Shown: piece after piece, positions 11,671-20,887 of the stretch
How positions within the stretch are numbered: position 1 is the first letter of the stretch
How the letters are laid out: each line of letters starts with the position of its first letter
NCBI GenBank assembly: GCA_003427395.1
Contig: BFEA01000156.1
Span: 2,260,029-2,288,674, forward strand
DNA: 28,646 nucleotides
Reading direction: 5' to 3'
Origin: Chara braunii
Taxonomy: Eukaryota > Streptophyta > Charophyceae > Charales > Characeae
The notes under the pieces: generated by a model
What the model was told of the DNA's origin: nothing
What the model saw: only the letters and a program-made list of their open reading frames with translations
The model's database searches: none
Program-made: the position numbers and the translations under genes

Positions 11671-13440
11671 TGAGGAAAACTGGAAAAGAGAAACATTTAT
11701 AATTTATTCATTCTTTCTATTCTTCTTCTTCATTCTTTATAATCTCTCTCTCTCTCTCTCTCCCCACAGTCGACTTCCAAACTCGGTGCAGGCAGTTCGT
11801 TGCCTTGCACCCGCCAACTACCCAGAGTCGTCACCCCGCTCAGTCCGATCACGGAAGCCAGGTTCGCTCATGCCCTGCTGTCCATCGCGGCGACACGTCA
11901 AAACCGCACGATCACCACCAGCCCGTTGGATCGCCCAACTCTGCTACTCACCTTAACAACATCTGCAACTTGCTAGCTGATCTTCTCGATCGTGCCAACT
12001 CCAAAGTTCAAATTAGAGAGAGATAAAGCCACACTTTCTAGATTTATAGCGAAAAACGCATGCGCCAGATCAGGGAATGAAGTGCCTACGAGCTGCGTAT
12101 CTGGATTGTGCCGTGGGGGACTTAGCCACGCTCGATTCCGGTTGCATAGTTTTGGCCAATGAGAAGGAAGAGGAGTAGGAAGATGATTGAGCGCCAAAAA
12201 GAGCAGAGGGGGAAAGAAAAGTAGTTAGACTGGACGATCAAGGATAGGAAGAATGTCGGGTGATAGTTGAGAACAGAATTGCGAAGCGGGGAAAGAGTGT
12301 GCAGGCGAGCAAGAAGCAGAGTTCACTTACATCGGCACACCAGCAAAAGCATCGAGTCCAAAATCCTACGCTTATTTAAAGTCCAAATTATGAAAAGAAT
12401 TCCGTTTACGTGCGCTAGCTACCGCGTGGCCTACAAGAATTCAAAATTAAATGCCATCCGGTGCGGCTATCGCGCCAAAATTTCCCACCTAACCATGAAC
12501 GTTGAGGTAGAAATGGGGTGGGTCCCGAGCACCACCCAAAAAAAAAAAAACCGTGCTTACTAAGGCGCGTCCTAACTGGCGAAACTCTAAAAATCAATCT
12601 TTCTAATAGGTCGGGAATATGGCTACATACAGGCGAGATTGTTCGATTTTTTCGGTTTTTTTTTGTTTTTTTTTCTGATTTTTTCTGATTTTGTTTCTGA
12701 TTTTTTCCGGATTTTTTTGGATTTTTCGGATAAATAAGAAGCTGGGGAGAACTGGGTAATGGGGAGAAGGGTGGAGTCACTGCTGTGGAATGCTTGGTAT
12801 TATTGTTAATGTTATTATTATTATTATTACTATTATTTTATTATTATGGAAGTGACGCATAGAAAGTCAGGGCAGGTAACCAAAAAAACGCGTAAGTCCT
12901 GCAGGAAGGATTGCCCACGTATGGACAAACGGAGGCAGGAACGTTTTGGTCTGGTTTTCATTGCTGTCGATTTGTTTGCTTTTTCGGTAGGTCTTGAGCT
13001 GGCTCGGATTTTAGTAGCTCGGCGTTTCTATATTGTTTTTCTACGTTGTTTCGTTGTATTCTTGGATTTTTTCTTTTTTCCGTAGCCCTCGTCGATATCT
13101 GTGGATTTCTAGCGAGTGAGGCTAGGAACAGTAGATCCTCCGACCTTCGAAGGCAAGGCTTTCCAGAAAAACGCGCGTCCAACTCAGGACCTGAAGCCAG
13201 CAGTTACGAAAGGAAGGGCAGACACGTGTTCTGAAGTCTGAATCAGGCTACACAAAAGTGGCGGGAAAGGAACCTGGCTGAAGGGGTAGAGAGGATAGGT
13301 CAGGAGGAAACGCGTGCGGAACCAAGATTTTCAGAGGACTGGGAGTACCTACCGGGAGGGAGCACACATGAGAAGCGGGTAGGCTGGAGCAGCGACATCA
13401 TGAGAAGATTCTACTATAAGAAGATAGTAGGTAGTTTGTT
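11671..13440. other. Intergenic sequence with simple repeats
   Basis: No convincing gene. It contains a CT microsatellite (about 11733-11763), an A-run at 12538-12550, a T-rich tract at about 12640-12730 built of TTTTTTCTGA-like units (on the minus strand it reads as a degenerate A-rich tail) and a TTA-rich microsatellite at about 12803-12846. The remaining sequence has short open frames on both strands with no recognisable domain. Confidence 0.6.
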
Positions 13441-13510
13441 AAACATCTCAAACCGCCCCCTGATGAGGTCGCTAACTGGCAGCGATCGAAACTAGTCGGG
13501 GATGCCAGCA
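13440..13510 (+). ncRNA. Hammerhead ribozyme motif, type I, isolated
   Basis: CTGATGA at 13460-13466 is followed by a 7-bp stem II (GGTCGCT, a 7-nt loop, AGCGATC, with one G-U pair) and GAAA at 13488-13491. The next bases form the palindrome ACTAGT, which makes a minimal stem III, and then C (13497) as the cleavage base. Stem I is CCCC (13456-13459) with GGGG (13498-13501), possibly extended by CAT/ATG across an internal loop. All core bases are present. Minimal palindromic stem III is typical of hammerheads in Penelope-like elements and retrozymes, which cleave best as dimers. No flanking copy of this ribozyme and no ORF lies nearby, so the host element is unknown. Confidence 0.75.
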
Positions 13511-14217
13511 ACCTCTGCTTTCTTAGTCACTCATATCCTGCAGGGAGACAGAGGTACCATAGCCAAGGCTATGGAGCACGAGCTTCGACGACCTATCTGT
13601 TTGAAGTTTCGAGATTTTTGTCACATATGATTGCCGCGTTCATCGTGGCTATATGTGTGTTAAGCGTTTTGTCGGTCACGACTGACTGACTCTGCTGTTT
13701 TCTATCATCAAAAATCAATCACAAGTTGCAAGAATGTCTCTCCTATGTTGCAACCTGGACTATTGTACATTTGCAAAAGAAATTCAGAAGATAAAGAGGC
13801 AATGAGAAAGAACAGCCCAGTGAGCATACACAACGTAACACAAGCCTGTCTTGGGCCTAACACTGATCACGAAGAAAGACGTGCACATGCAGAAAACAGA
13901 TCGTCACACGTTTACCCTTTGTTTCACAAAAAAAGTAGTGATAACCTGCATAGTATGAAAGGGAAATGCCAAGTCATGTCCATGCGGACAGCATTGATAC
14001 CGGGACTGATAAATATTAGGAAAGTTTGACCTAAGTCATGGGTATGAAAGGGAAATGCCAAGTCATGGGTAACGAGTCATGGGTTCTGTGCTGTTCAAAT
14101 TTTCAGTTAGATGTTTGCTGAGTTCAGAACCTCCTGTTGCTGTTGCTCTGGTCTGTAATCGGAACACCTGCAAGGAGTGCAAGTAACTGACTTGAGAAGG
14201 GTTAATGTGCTATCAAG
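13511..14217. other. Intergenic stretch with a 26-bp direct repeat
   Basis: No gene is recognised. A perfect 26-bp repeat beginning GTATGAAAGGGAAATGCCAA occurs at 13953-13978 and 14042-14067. A short AGTCATGGGTAAYGAGTCA motif at about 14061-14079 recurs at about 14606-14624. Confidence 0.6.
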
Positions 14218-14242
14218 GGACGGTGGACCCGGTTTCCAGCAG
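14218..14242 (+). mobile_element. Structured SINE-like retroposon, 5' fragment
   Basis: Only the first hairpin block (GGTGGACCCGGTTTCCAGCA) is present, followed by unrelated sequence. Confidence 0.55.
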
Positions 14243-14429
14243 ATACATTCTAGATGCATTCCAGATACATTCCCTCTGTATTCTTAGTCCTAGGCGCCCT
14301 ATGGATAGTGGGTGGATGGCAGGGATTAAGGGATGGAGGGAGATCCCACTGGTGCCCCCCAGTGCCCCCCTCCAATCCCCGGCCCAGCTGCAGGTAGGTA
14401 GGATAGGTAACGAAGTGATAATTTGGATT

Positions 14430-14453
14430 GGGACGCTGGACCCGGTTTCCAGC
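14430..14453 (+). mobile_element. Structured SINE-like retroposon, 5' fragment
   Basis: GGGACGCTGGACCCGGTTTC and a few following bases match the family 5' end exactly, then the similarity stops. It lies 68 bp before a longer copy. Confidence 0.6.
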
Positions 14454-14497
14454 ACACGGGCGTCACTCTTTTCATTGAGCTATTTAAGATATATCGT

Positions 14498-14606
14498 GGG
14501 ACGCTGGACCCGGTTTCCAGCAGGTGATGCTCCCCACCAATAGATGGAGCGGCCCACCAGGCAAAGCCTCAATCTTGGTGGTTCTCTTACCACCACCAGG
14601 ATGGAG
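14498..14606 (+). mobile_element. Structured SINE-like retroposon, copy without poly-A
   Basis: It has all three hairpins: GCTGGA/TCCAGC, TGCTCC/GGAGCG-type, and GGTGGT/ACCACC. It ends at GGATGGAG without a tail. The third stem carries T-A where the copy at 24769 has C-G, a compensatory difference. Confidence 0.75.
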
Positions 14607-14893
14607 TCATGGGTAATGAGTCAGGTCCTAGACGATCCGAATTGGATGGATGGTCCAGGGATAACATTGAGAGGCCTTGAGAGGCAATTTTATGGGCTGA
14701 GAACCCTTGATGTCAGCACACGGGGGCTTCGACAGGCACCCTTGGGGCCCAAGAAGCAAGCATTATAGGCTTTATCGAAAGGGGGGGATCATGAAGGCTT
14801 ACCTATTCTCTTGGTGTAGGGTTGATGCCCTTATCTACAAGATGGATTCCTTGCTGCAGATCCAAGGACACAGACAAACTCCTGAACAACTAT

Positions 14894-15022
14894 ATAATTG
14901 CACTATGGGGCAAGATACAGTTTGCAATTGCACTTCAGGCACCCTACCTGGCCGGAAAGCTGGGTTGTATACATTGCCCGAACTGCACTTTGAAACTGTA
15001 TCTTGGCCCATAGTGCAATTAT
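14894..15022 (+). mobile_element. MITE-like palindromic element, 30-bp inverted ends
   Basis: The 30-bp ends at 14894-14923 and 14993-15022 are inverted repeats with one mismatch (ATAATTGCACTATGGG at the left end). A TA on each side could be the target duplication. At 129 bp with no ORF, it fits a non-autonomous DNA transposon. A related copy lies at 24510-24640, and the sequence just outside the right end (to about 15042) matches, inverted, the sequence just outside the left end of that copy. Confidence 0.75.
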
Positions 15023-15356
15023 AACTCATTTTTGTGACTCCCGCGTAGTTTCCCCTATAAAAAATTAGCCCAAGCCATGTCTGAATCCATCACAAACTCC
15101 TCCGAAATTTTCAGACAGAGCCTCTCATTGTTCTCAAGTTGCCTCGGGCCATGTACTAGTGGTTTAAGAATTTGTACCTACCACATTTTCTTTACATGTG
15201 AGAATAGGGAAAGTGACGGCATACGTATGTAGGAGATAGAGACGTATTGTGATAGCGGGTACCATGGATGTGATTCGCCCACAGCGGAGGGAAGTAGACT
15301 GAAACTCTCCCGAATCCGAGTGCAGGAGTCATAACATCATAACATCCATTGCCATC

Positions 15357-15451
<95 letters not shown>
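15357..15451 (+). repeat. CA/GA compound microsatellite
   Basis: A CA dinucleotide run (about 15357-15403, with one G interruption) passes into a pure GA run that reaches the assembly gap. Confidence 0.97.
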
Positions 15452-16396
15452 NNNNNNNNNNNNNNNNNNNNNNNNNNNNNNNNNNNNNNNNNNNNNNNNN
15501 NNNNNNNNNNNNNNNNNNNNNNNNNNNNNNNNNNNNNNNNNNNNNNNNNNNNNNNNNNNNNNNNNNNNNNNNNNNNNNNNNNNNNNNNNNNNNNNNNNNN
15601 NNNNNNNNNNNNNNNNNNNNNNNNNNNNNNNNNNNNNNNNNNNNNNNNNNNNNNNNNNNNNNNNNNNNNNNNNNNNNNNNNNNNNNNNNNNNNNNNNNNN
15701 NNNNNNNNNNNNNNNNNNNNNNNNNNNNNNNNNNNNNNNNNNNNNNNNNNNNNNNNNNNNNNNNNNNNNNNNNNNNNNNNNNNNNNNNNNNNNNNNNNNN
15801 NNNNNNNNNNNNNNNNNNNNNNNNNNNNNNNNNNNNNNNNNNNNNNNNNNNNNNNNNNNNNNNNNNNNNNNNNNNNNNNNNNNNNNNNNNNNNNNNNNNN
15901 NNNNNNNNNNNNNNNNNNNNNNNNNNNNNNNNNNNNNNNNNNNNNNNNNNNNNNNNNNNNNNNNNNNNNNNNNNNNNNNNNNNNNNNNNNNNNNNNNNNN
16001 NNNNNNNNNNNNNNNNNNNNNNNNNNNNNNNNNNNNNNNNNNNNNNNNNNNNNNNNNNNNNNNNNNNNNNNNNNNNNNNNNNNNNNNNNNNNNNNNNNNN
16101 NNNNNNNNNNNNNNNNNNNNNNNNNNNNNNNNNNNNNNNNNNNNNNNNNNNNNNNNNNNNNNNNNNNNNNNNNNNNNNNNNNNNNNNNNNNNNNNNNNNN
16201 NNNNNNNNNNNNNNNNNNNNNNNNNNNNNNNNNNNNNNNNNNNNNNNNNNNNNNNNNNNNNNNNNNNNNNNNNNNNNNNNNNNNNNNNNNNNNNNNNNNN
16301 NNNNNNNNNNNNNNNNNNNNNNNNNNNNNNNNNNNNNNNNNNNNNNNNNNNNNNNNNNNNNNNNNNNNNNNNNNNNNNNNNNNNNNNNNNNNNNNN
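15452..16396. other. Assembly gap (945 N)
   Basis: Unknown bases. The gap starts inside the GA microsatellite, so the break is probably caused by the repeat and its true length is unknown. Any frames spanning it are artefacts. Confidence 0.99.
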
Positions 16397-16765
16397 TTTT
16401 TTAACAAGCTACTTAAGTTATGGCCGCTGTCCCTTTACAGTGTGCTTTGTGTGCAGTTCACTGTGTGCTTTGCGTGCAGTCTTCTACTCCTCCATCCTTC
16501 CTGGGTTGCAGAGGCGCAGCAGGCACATCCCTGCTGCTGCTTCATTGCCATGCATTCCTGGGTGGAGTCCCTTTTTTTTTCCAAGTCCAGGTTGTTGTAC
16601 CCCCTGGCTACTGCGCATATGTCAGGCCTGCCAGCACATGACCATTTGATCATGATCTCGATTTATTCCCTCACCGGTCCCCTATGGGACACCCTCCCAA
16701 CCTTACTGATCATCTCTATGGTGTCAGAGTTTTGTGCCAATTTGTGAGGATATGGTTGTATCTAT
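16397..16765. other. Intergenic stretch, nothing recognised
   Basis: A short near-tandem TGTGCTTTGYGTGCAGT motif occurs at about 16441-16480. Open frames here carry no recognisable domain. Confidence 0.5.
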
Positions 16766-16854
16766 GGGACGCTGGACCCGGTTTCCAGCAGGTGCTGCTC
16801 CCCACCAATAGATGGAGCTCGGTTTTCCAAAAAAAAAAAAAAAAAAAAAAAAAA
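16766..16854 (+). mobile_element. Structured SINE-like retroposon, poly-A tailed short copy
   Basis: It starts GGGACGCTGGACCCGGTTTC, has the second hairpin (GCTCC ... GGAGC), then goes directly into a 26-nt A-run (16829-16854) without the third hairpin. The pure A-run suggests a young insertion or re-tailing of a truncated RNA. Confidence 0.8.
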
Positions 16855-17550
16855 GAGTAGGGACCCCCGTGTGGCACGGGGGGCCACATCATTCCTTACT
16901 GCTCGATGTGGCTGCACAGCAGCGTCCACCTGAGACTCTGGCCAGTCAAAGTTCCCAATTTTCAAAGGCTCTGACTCCGGCCACATGTTAGTAGTGTGGT
17001 TGCGTGCACAGGAAAAGTTTCCCCTCCCCCACACACAACCCATTGCATGCCAGCAGAGTGCTTTTTTTTGGAACAGGAGCAACCTTTATAAAAGTGTGCG
17101 GCTTACCGGGCCCGGCGTCGGCGTCCCTCACAAAGTTCGCCGCCGCAGCTCTGAGGTCTAAGGGTGAGCAAGGCCCTCCGGCCAAGCGAAGCGCAGGCCA
17201 CACGATTGCGGCAAGGTTTGTAGTACTTTGTACTCCTTATTCCCGTGCCAGCAGAGTTTGAGCCAGCCCCTGCCTTGAGGACTGATCTATTTGTTATATG
17301 GTTCGGATTGTGTATCTGTCCTTTCCTAATTTAAATGGTTTGCGCTTTGCCTTTCTGCATTCAATTTTAAAATTTTCCTTATCATCTTCCTTAAGTTTCC
17401 CTTGACGGGGGGTTTCTGAGTCGTTTCTGAACTTTGCCTATTTTGAGGTTTGTCGTAGTGATTTTCTAAGTAGCCCAATTTTTTCTTAGCCAAAGCCGAG
17501 TAGTGGCCCCGGTATCTCAAGCTTTCAAAATTCTATGTAAATTTCTATAT
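16855..17550. other. Intergenic stretch, nothing recognised
   Basis: There is a GC-rich part at about 17095-17215 and an AT-rich part at about 17280-17540. I found no gene or structured RNA I can name. Confidence 0.45.
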
Positions 17551-17622
17551 GGGACGCTGGGCCCGGTTCCCAGCACGTGCTGCTCCCCACGAATAGATTG
17601 GAGACTTGTTCCCAAAAAAAAA
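17551..17622 (+). mobile_element. Structured SINE-like retroposon, copy next to the PLE
   Basis: GGGACGCTGGGCCCGGTTCC and CTGCTCCCCACGAATAGATT identify a diverged copy that ends in a short A-run (17614-17622). The Penelope-like element starts at the next base. The first stem keeps pairing despite changes (GCTGGG/CCCAGC versus GCTGGA/TCCAGC elsewhere), a compensatory A-to-G and T-to-C pair. Confidence 0.72.
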
Positions 17623-18326
17623 TTTTGTTCAGAGTGTGGTACTCGGGGATATGATCGTGGAATGGATCGGGAACTCATGTGGTAGTAGGAAGGATATCGA
17701 TTAGAATAAGGAGTATTGGATATACGGGCTTGGGTTTGAACTGATGACCAGAAGGTTGGTACTGGGTTTCCTTTCAGTTTGGGTTGTTATGGCAAAGCTG
17801 GTGGTATACGAGGATTTGAACCTGGGATCGGAATAGGAGGTCTATTTTTGTCAGTACTTCCTTCTCTTTTCTCAGGGTTAATTCTGTTTTGGACTTGGTT
17901 TAAGTCTATGGTCATTGTTTTTTGAAAAAATCCTTAGCGTAGGGTGAACCCTAGGACGCGACTTTTTCGATTGATGGTCGACTTACTTTGTCGGTGCTAT
18001 TATGTTAGTATATAATAGTAGTAGCTACAGTTCATGTCACCGATAACGAGGCCCCTGATGATCCTGGTACTGGCGGCCAGGTGAAACCGGTAGGGTCATT
18101 CGCCATGTCGAGCTTCACGTTAAATTTTTAATCAGTCGTGTTCGGGACATGGTCTGTTGTCAGCTACTGGTTTCCTTATCCCTCTTTCTCCCCCACTTAT
18201 TTTTCCCTTCTTCTTTCCTCTTTGCTCTCATCTTTCCTGGTCTTGTCGAGCCTTATCTTCCTCTATCCTGTCGTGTCACTATCATTTTGATTGTGTATCG
18301 TATGTCAACCCGTTTGACAAACTTTC
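17623..18326 (+). repeat. Left pseudo-LTR of the PLE
   Basis: A direct repeat of 23120-23823 at constant offset. I count about 18 substitutions by eye over 704 bp (about 97% identity) and no net indel. It contains the hammerhead motif and ends 59 bp before the ORF1 ATG, so it supplies the 5' leader. It starts inside the third unit of the element's 128-bp tandem repeat (compare 23120), which suggests the left end was set by the end of reverse transcription. Confidence 0.93.
18033..18107 (+). ncRNA. Hammerhead ribozyme, type I (left pseudo-LTR)
   Basis: Core CTGATGA is at 18055-18061, stem II is CCTGG/CCAGG (18063-18067 with 18077-18081), and GAAA is at 18083-18086. Stem III is the palindrome ACCGGT (18086-18091), with A18092 as the cleavage base. 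Stem I is GGCCC (18050-18054) with GGGTC (18093-18097), then an internal loop and CATG (18033-18036) with CATG (18104-18107). Every conserved core base is present. The two-pair stem III would be unstable in a monomer but becomes six pairs in a dimer, a known trait of PLE hammerheads. An alternative register with cleavage after GTC at 18095-18097 gives no stem I pairing and is less likely. Confidence 0.82.
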
Positions 18327-18385
18327 ATACACGGAGGAACCGCCGTAGGAGTTGTACTACGTGTGCGTGACTTCGAAACTTTAGC

Positions 18386-19267
18386 ATGGCTAACAATCAG
18401 AATGTCGAGCCTAGGTCCTGCTACAATTGCTGGGAGCGTGGGCATATCTCGCGTTTCTGTCCTTATCCTGATAGAAGAATGAACGGTGGCCAGAATGGCT
18501 CTGGTTCCGGCGCTACTCCACTCCTTACTTTCCCCGCTAACAACAATTCCGGAGTTGGTACTGCAGCTCCTGCGCAAACTTACTCTGGGCAGGGGAACGG
18601 TAGTGGGTGGTTGGGGAAGCGGGTGTATACGCTTGAAGAGCGGGTCGCGAAGATTAGTCAGAAGCACGAGGCGGAAGAAGCAAGGGAGAAGACGCGAAAA
18701 GAAGAAGAAGAAAGAATGAAGCGGAAACAAGAGGAGGACGAAAGATTGGAGCGGGAGAAGAAGGAACGGGTTGAGTTCCAGAAATCGATCAAGCAGGAAC
18801 TTGCCGATAGTATGAGTAAAGTCTATTCGGCTATAGATGGAAAGAAGAAGAGTGAACCGGATGAGTTGGAGAAATTGAGGTCAATGGTTGAAGGACTGCA
18901 ACAAAGGATAGCAGCAGGCAGCACGTCTACGGATAGGTCGCACGAAGCCGCTGTTGGAGAACTGACGCGTATTCGGCGTGAGCAAGCTGATTTGAAGGTT
19001 GACTCGGACAAACGCTTATCGGCGCTAGAGGAGGTTGTGATGGCGTTGCAACGACAGTGTGAGGAAGTGGAGGCCACGGCAGAGCGCTGGAAAGCGGAGG
19101 CTCTCAGGCCTGGTAACAAGTGCGGCAGCATCGCCGTGGGTGCTACTCCAATTTCGCAAGCGCGTTTGCGAACGCGCCTCGGGGGGGCCGAATCGCCCAA
19201 GGGGCATATTGAAACTCCGAGGCGACACGTAGAGGTTGACTTGAAAGGTATTGTGGAAAGACACTAG
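18386..19267 (+). pseudogene. PLE ORF1, 5' part: CCHC zinc knuckle and coiled coil
   Basis: This 293-residue frame from ATG 18386 begins with a single zinc knuckle, C12-x2-C15-x4-H20-x4-C25 (CYNCWERGHISRFC), the nucleic-acid-binding motif of retroelement gag-like proteins. A Gly/Ser/Asn-rich linker follows (about residues 32-75). From about residue 77 the protein is highly charged with regular hydrophobic spacing (RVAKISQKHEAEEAREK and onward), a strong coiled-coil candidate to about residue 240. Its likely role is binding and packaging the element RNA and oligomerising through the coiled coil; this is inferred from domain content. It ends at TAG 19265-19267, and the same frame stays open to 19789, so the stop appears to be a nonsense mutation or a readthrough site. 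It lies 59 bp after the left pseudo-LTR. Confidence 0.78.
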
Positions 19268-19789
19268 ATGGAGGTGGAGGCACTGCAGACGCTGCGCATT
19301 AACGAGATGAACGCTCGCAGGGAATCGGAGCTAGAAGTGGAGAAGTTGAAAGAGTCTTTAGCTCGATTGGACATGGAGAAGAGAATTTCGACGGGGGGCA
19401 CTAATTTGAAGGCTAGGATGGATGAGGTCGCGGCGAACAAAGATAAGACATATGGAGGCATCGGGAGTGACGTGGGAACGTCCGCAAGAAGGACGAAAGA
19501 GAAAGAGTCGAATGTGGCAACCAATTCGGATGACCGGGACACGTTTGTGCGTGCTAATCGAAAGGATTTGCGCGGCAGGAATAAGGATTTCGTGATGAAG
19601 ATCTGTGAGAAAGAAAGCGTGGAGTATACCACGCTCGATCCAACCAAGGAGGCAATCGTGCAAGCCAGAGCAACAAAGGCATTTGACGATGAAGGGAGGA
19701 AAGGTAAGAAAGCGGTCACAGTGACGGTGTCGGATGACGGGGGAGGTCAGGCCACAACAGAGGAATGTGATGATTCTGCTGCGTCTTAG
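19268..19789 (+). pseudogene. PLE ORF1, 3' part after an in-frame TAG
   Basis: The frame continues exactly in register after the TAG and opens with ATG. The first 45 residues (MEVEALQTLRINEMNARRES ... LDMEKRIS) extend the coiled coil, followed by a polar, acidic C-terminus (VSDDGGG ... EECDDSAAS). With the upstream part it makes a 467-codon ORF1. It ends at TAG 19787-19789, 77 bp before the GIY-YIG ATG. Separate translation from the ATG is possible, but continuity of the coiled coil favours one original protein. Confidence 0.72.
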
Positions 19790-19866
19790 TATTTTTCCCG
19801 AGCACGGCCCTGTTATGGGATTTAGTACGTTTCTGTTGCACTATACGTAGTGTATCTACCAAATTT

Positions 19867-20565
19867 ATGAGGAATGGTGCTGTGTGCTCTGTATTCAGTC
19901 TTGCTGTGTGTGGATTAATAGTTGCTGATCAGATTCCATGGGGAACTAAGTTGCGTACCTTTTTGTTGGATGCGATCTCGAGTGTAAGTGATGATGAGGG
20001 ATTGTGGAGTGGTCTGGTTGTTTATGCATTGGTTTCGACATGGAGTAAGCACATCTATGTAGGGTGTACGAGTCGTGACATGCAGACGAAGTGGAAAGAG
20101 CATGTATACCGGTCTTGTCAAACGGTTGGAAACGAGAAGAGAAATCGGAATGAGAAACTGTATAGATGGCTTCGTAGATGTGGAGCGGGTAATTTTGCTA
20201 TTATACCGTTGTGTCGATGCCATCTGGATGATCTGCTGGACACCGAGAAGTTTTTTATACGGCTATTATGTCCTGCATTAAACACTAGGGACAAACCGAA
20301 ACGAACGAGGAGGAAACGACCAGGACTAAGGGAACGTCTGAGAGGGGAACGTCTGCGGAACGATGATTGTGATGAGGGAAAGGTTATGACGAATCGGGTT
20401 GGAACATTAGTGGAATTTCACTCCAGCGTGGGGATCGTGTCGTATAGTCTTCTCAAAATCCTCGAATATTGTCGGTTAGAGTCAATTCACTTTATAGTAG
20501 TATCCTGTGTGGGAGGCGAGAGAACTATTGATCGATGGAAGGTATTGAAACGTTTATGGAGGTAG
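19867..20565 (+). pseudogene. PLE ORF2, N-terminal GIY-YIG endonuclease domain
   Basis: A 232-residue frame. The GIY-YIG nuclease fold shows as VYALVS (Y53) and IYVG (Y64-V65-G66), then CTSR (R70), H79, a helix ending WLRRCG, the catalytic glutamate in DTEKFF (E127) and an asparagine in LN139. These match the family's Tyr, Tyr-x-Gly, Arg, Glu and Asn positions. After residue 142 comes a very basic stretch (KPKRTRRKRPG), probably DNA-binding or a nuclear signal. Its expected role is nicking target DNA to prime reverse transcription. The frame stops at TAG 20563-20565 before the RT. In most animal PLEs this domain follows the RT; here it precedes it. Confidence 0.85.
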
Positions 20566-20887
20566 CATAGTTTCATCGGCGTTGGGTCGTCTTGAACTCC
20601 GTCATGCTCGAGGATGGCTGTTGGGCAACTCGACTTTCTCGTTAGAAGCGGTAGTGCCTTTTTTTAGTAGATCTCTCGTTTTTAAGCCTACGCTTCTTGG
20701 ATTTCTCTCTAACCCGCAGAGTAGGAGCATACTGAGGACTTGGTGTCTGGAAGAATTTATGGCTGCATACACAGCTGTAAGGACTTTTAGTGAAAAGAGG
20801 TCTCAGTTTCGGCTTCGTTGTTTGTTGTCGAATGTTATTCGGTCGAGGTTGGTTTGCACGTCAGAAAGAGGTTGGTCTGCAAGATAG
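20549..20887 (+). pseudogene. PLE ORF2 linker, shifted frame
   Basis: The region between the endonuclease and RT frames is open in another frame (20549-20887), with an ordinary-looking composition (e.g. WCLEEFMAAYTAVRTFSEKR). It overlaps the end of the GIY-YIG frame and the start of the RT frame (open from 20794). The simplest reading is that ORF2 was one protein and that two small indels, one near 20549-20565 and one near 20794-20887, moved the frame out and back. An intron is an alternative, since some PLEs keep introns; a CCCGCAG acceptor-like site ends at 20719. Confidence 0.5.

Noticed and set aside
15337-16407. Long frames on both strands across the gap
   Set aside because: Made of unknown bases plus dinucleotide repeat; not evidence of a gene.
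17623-18326. True LTR of an LTR retrotransposon
   Set aside because: No TG...CA ends, primer-binding site, integrase, protease or RNase H; the RT is Penelope-type and the repeats carry hammerheads.
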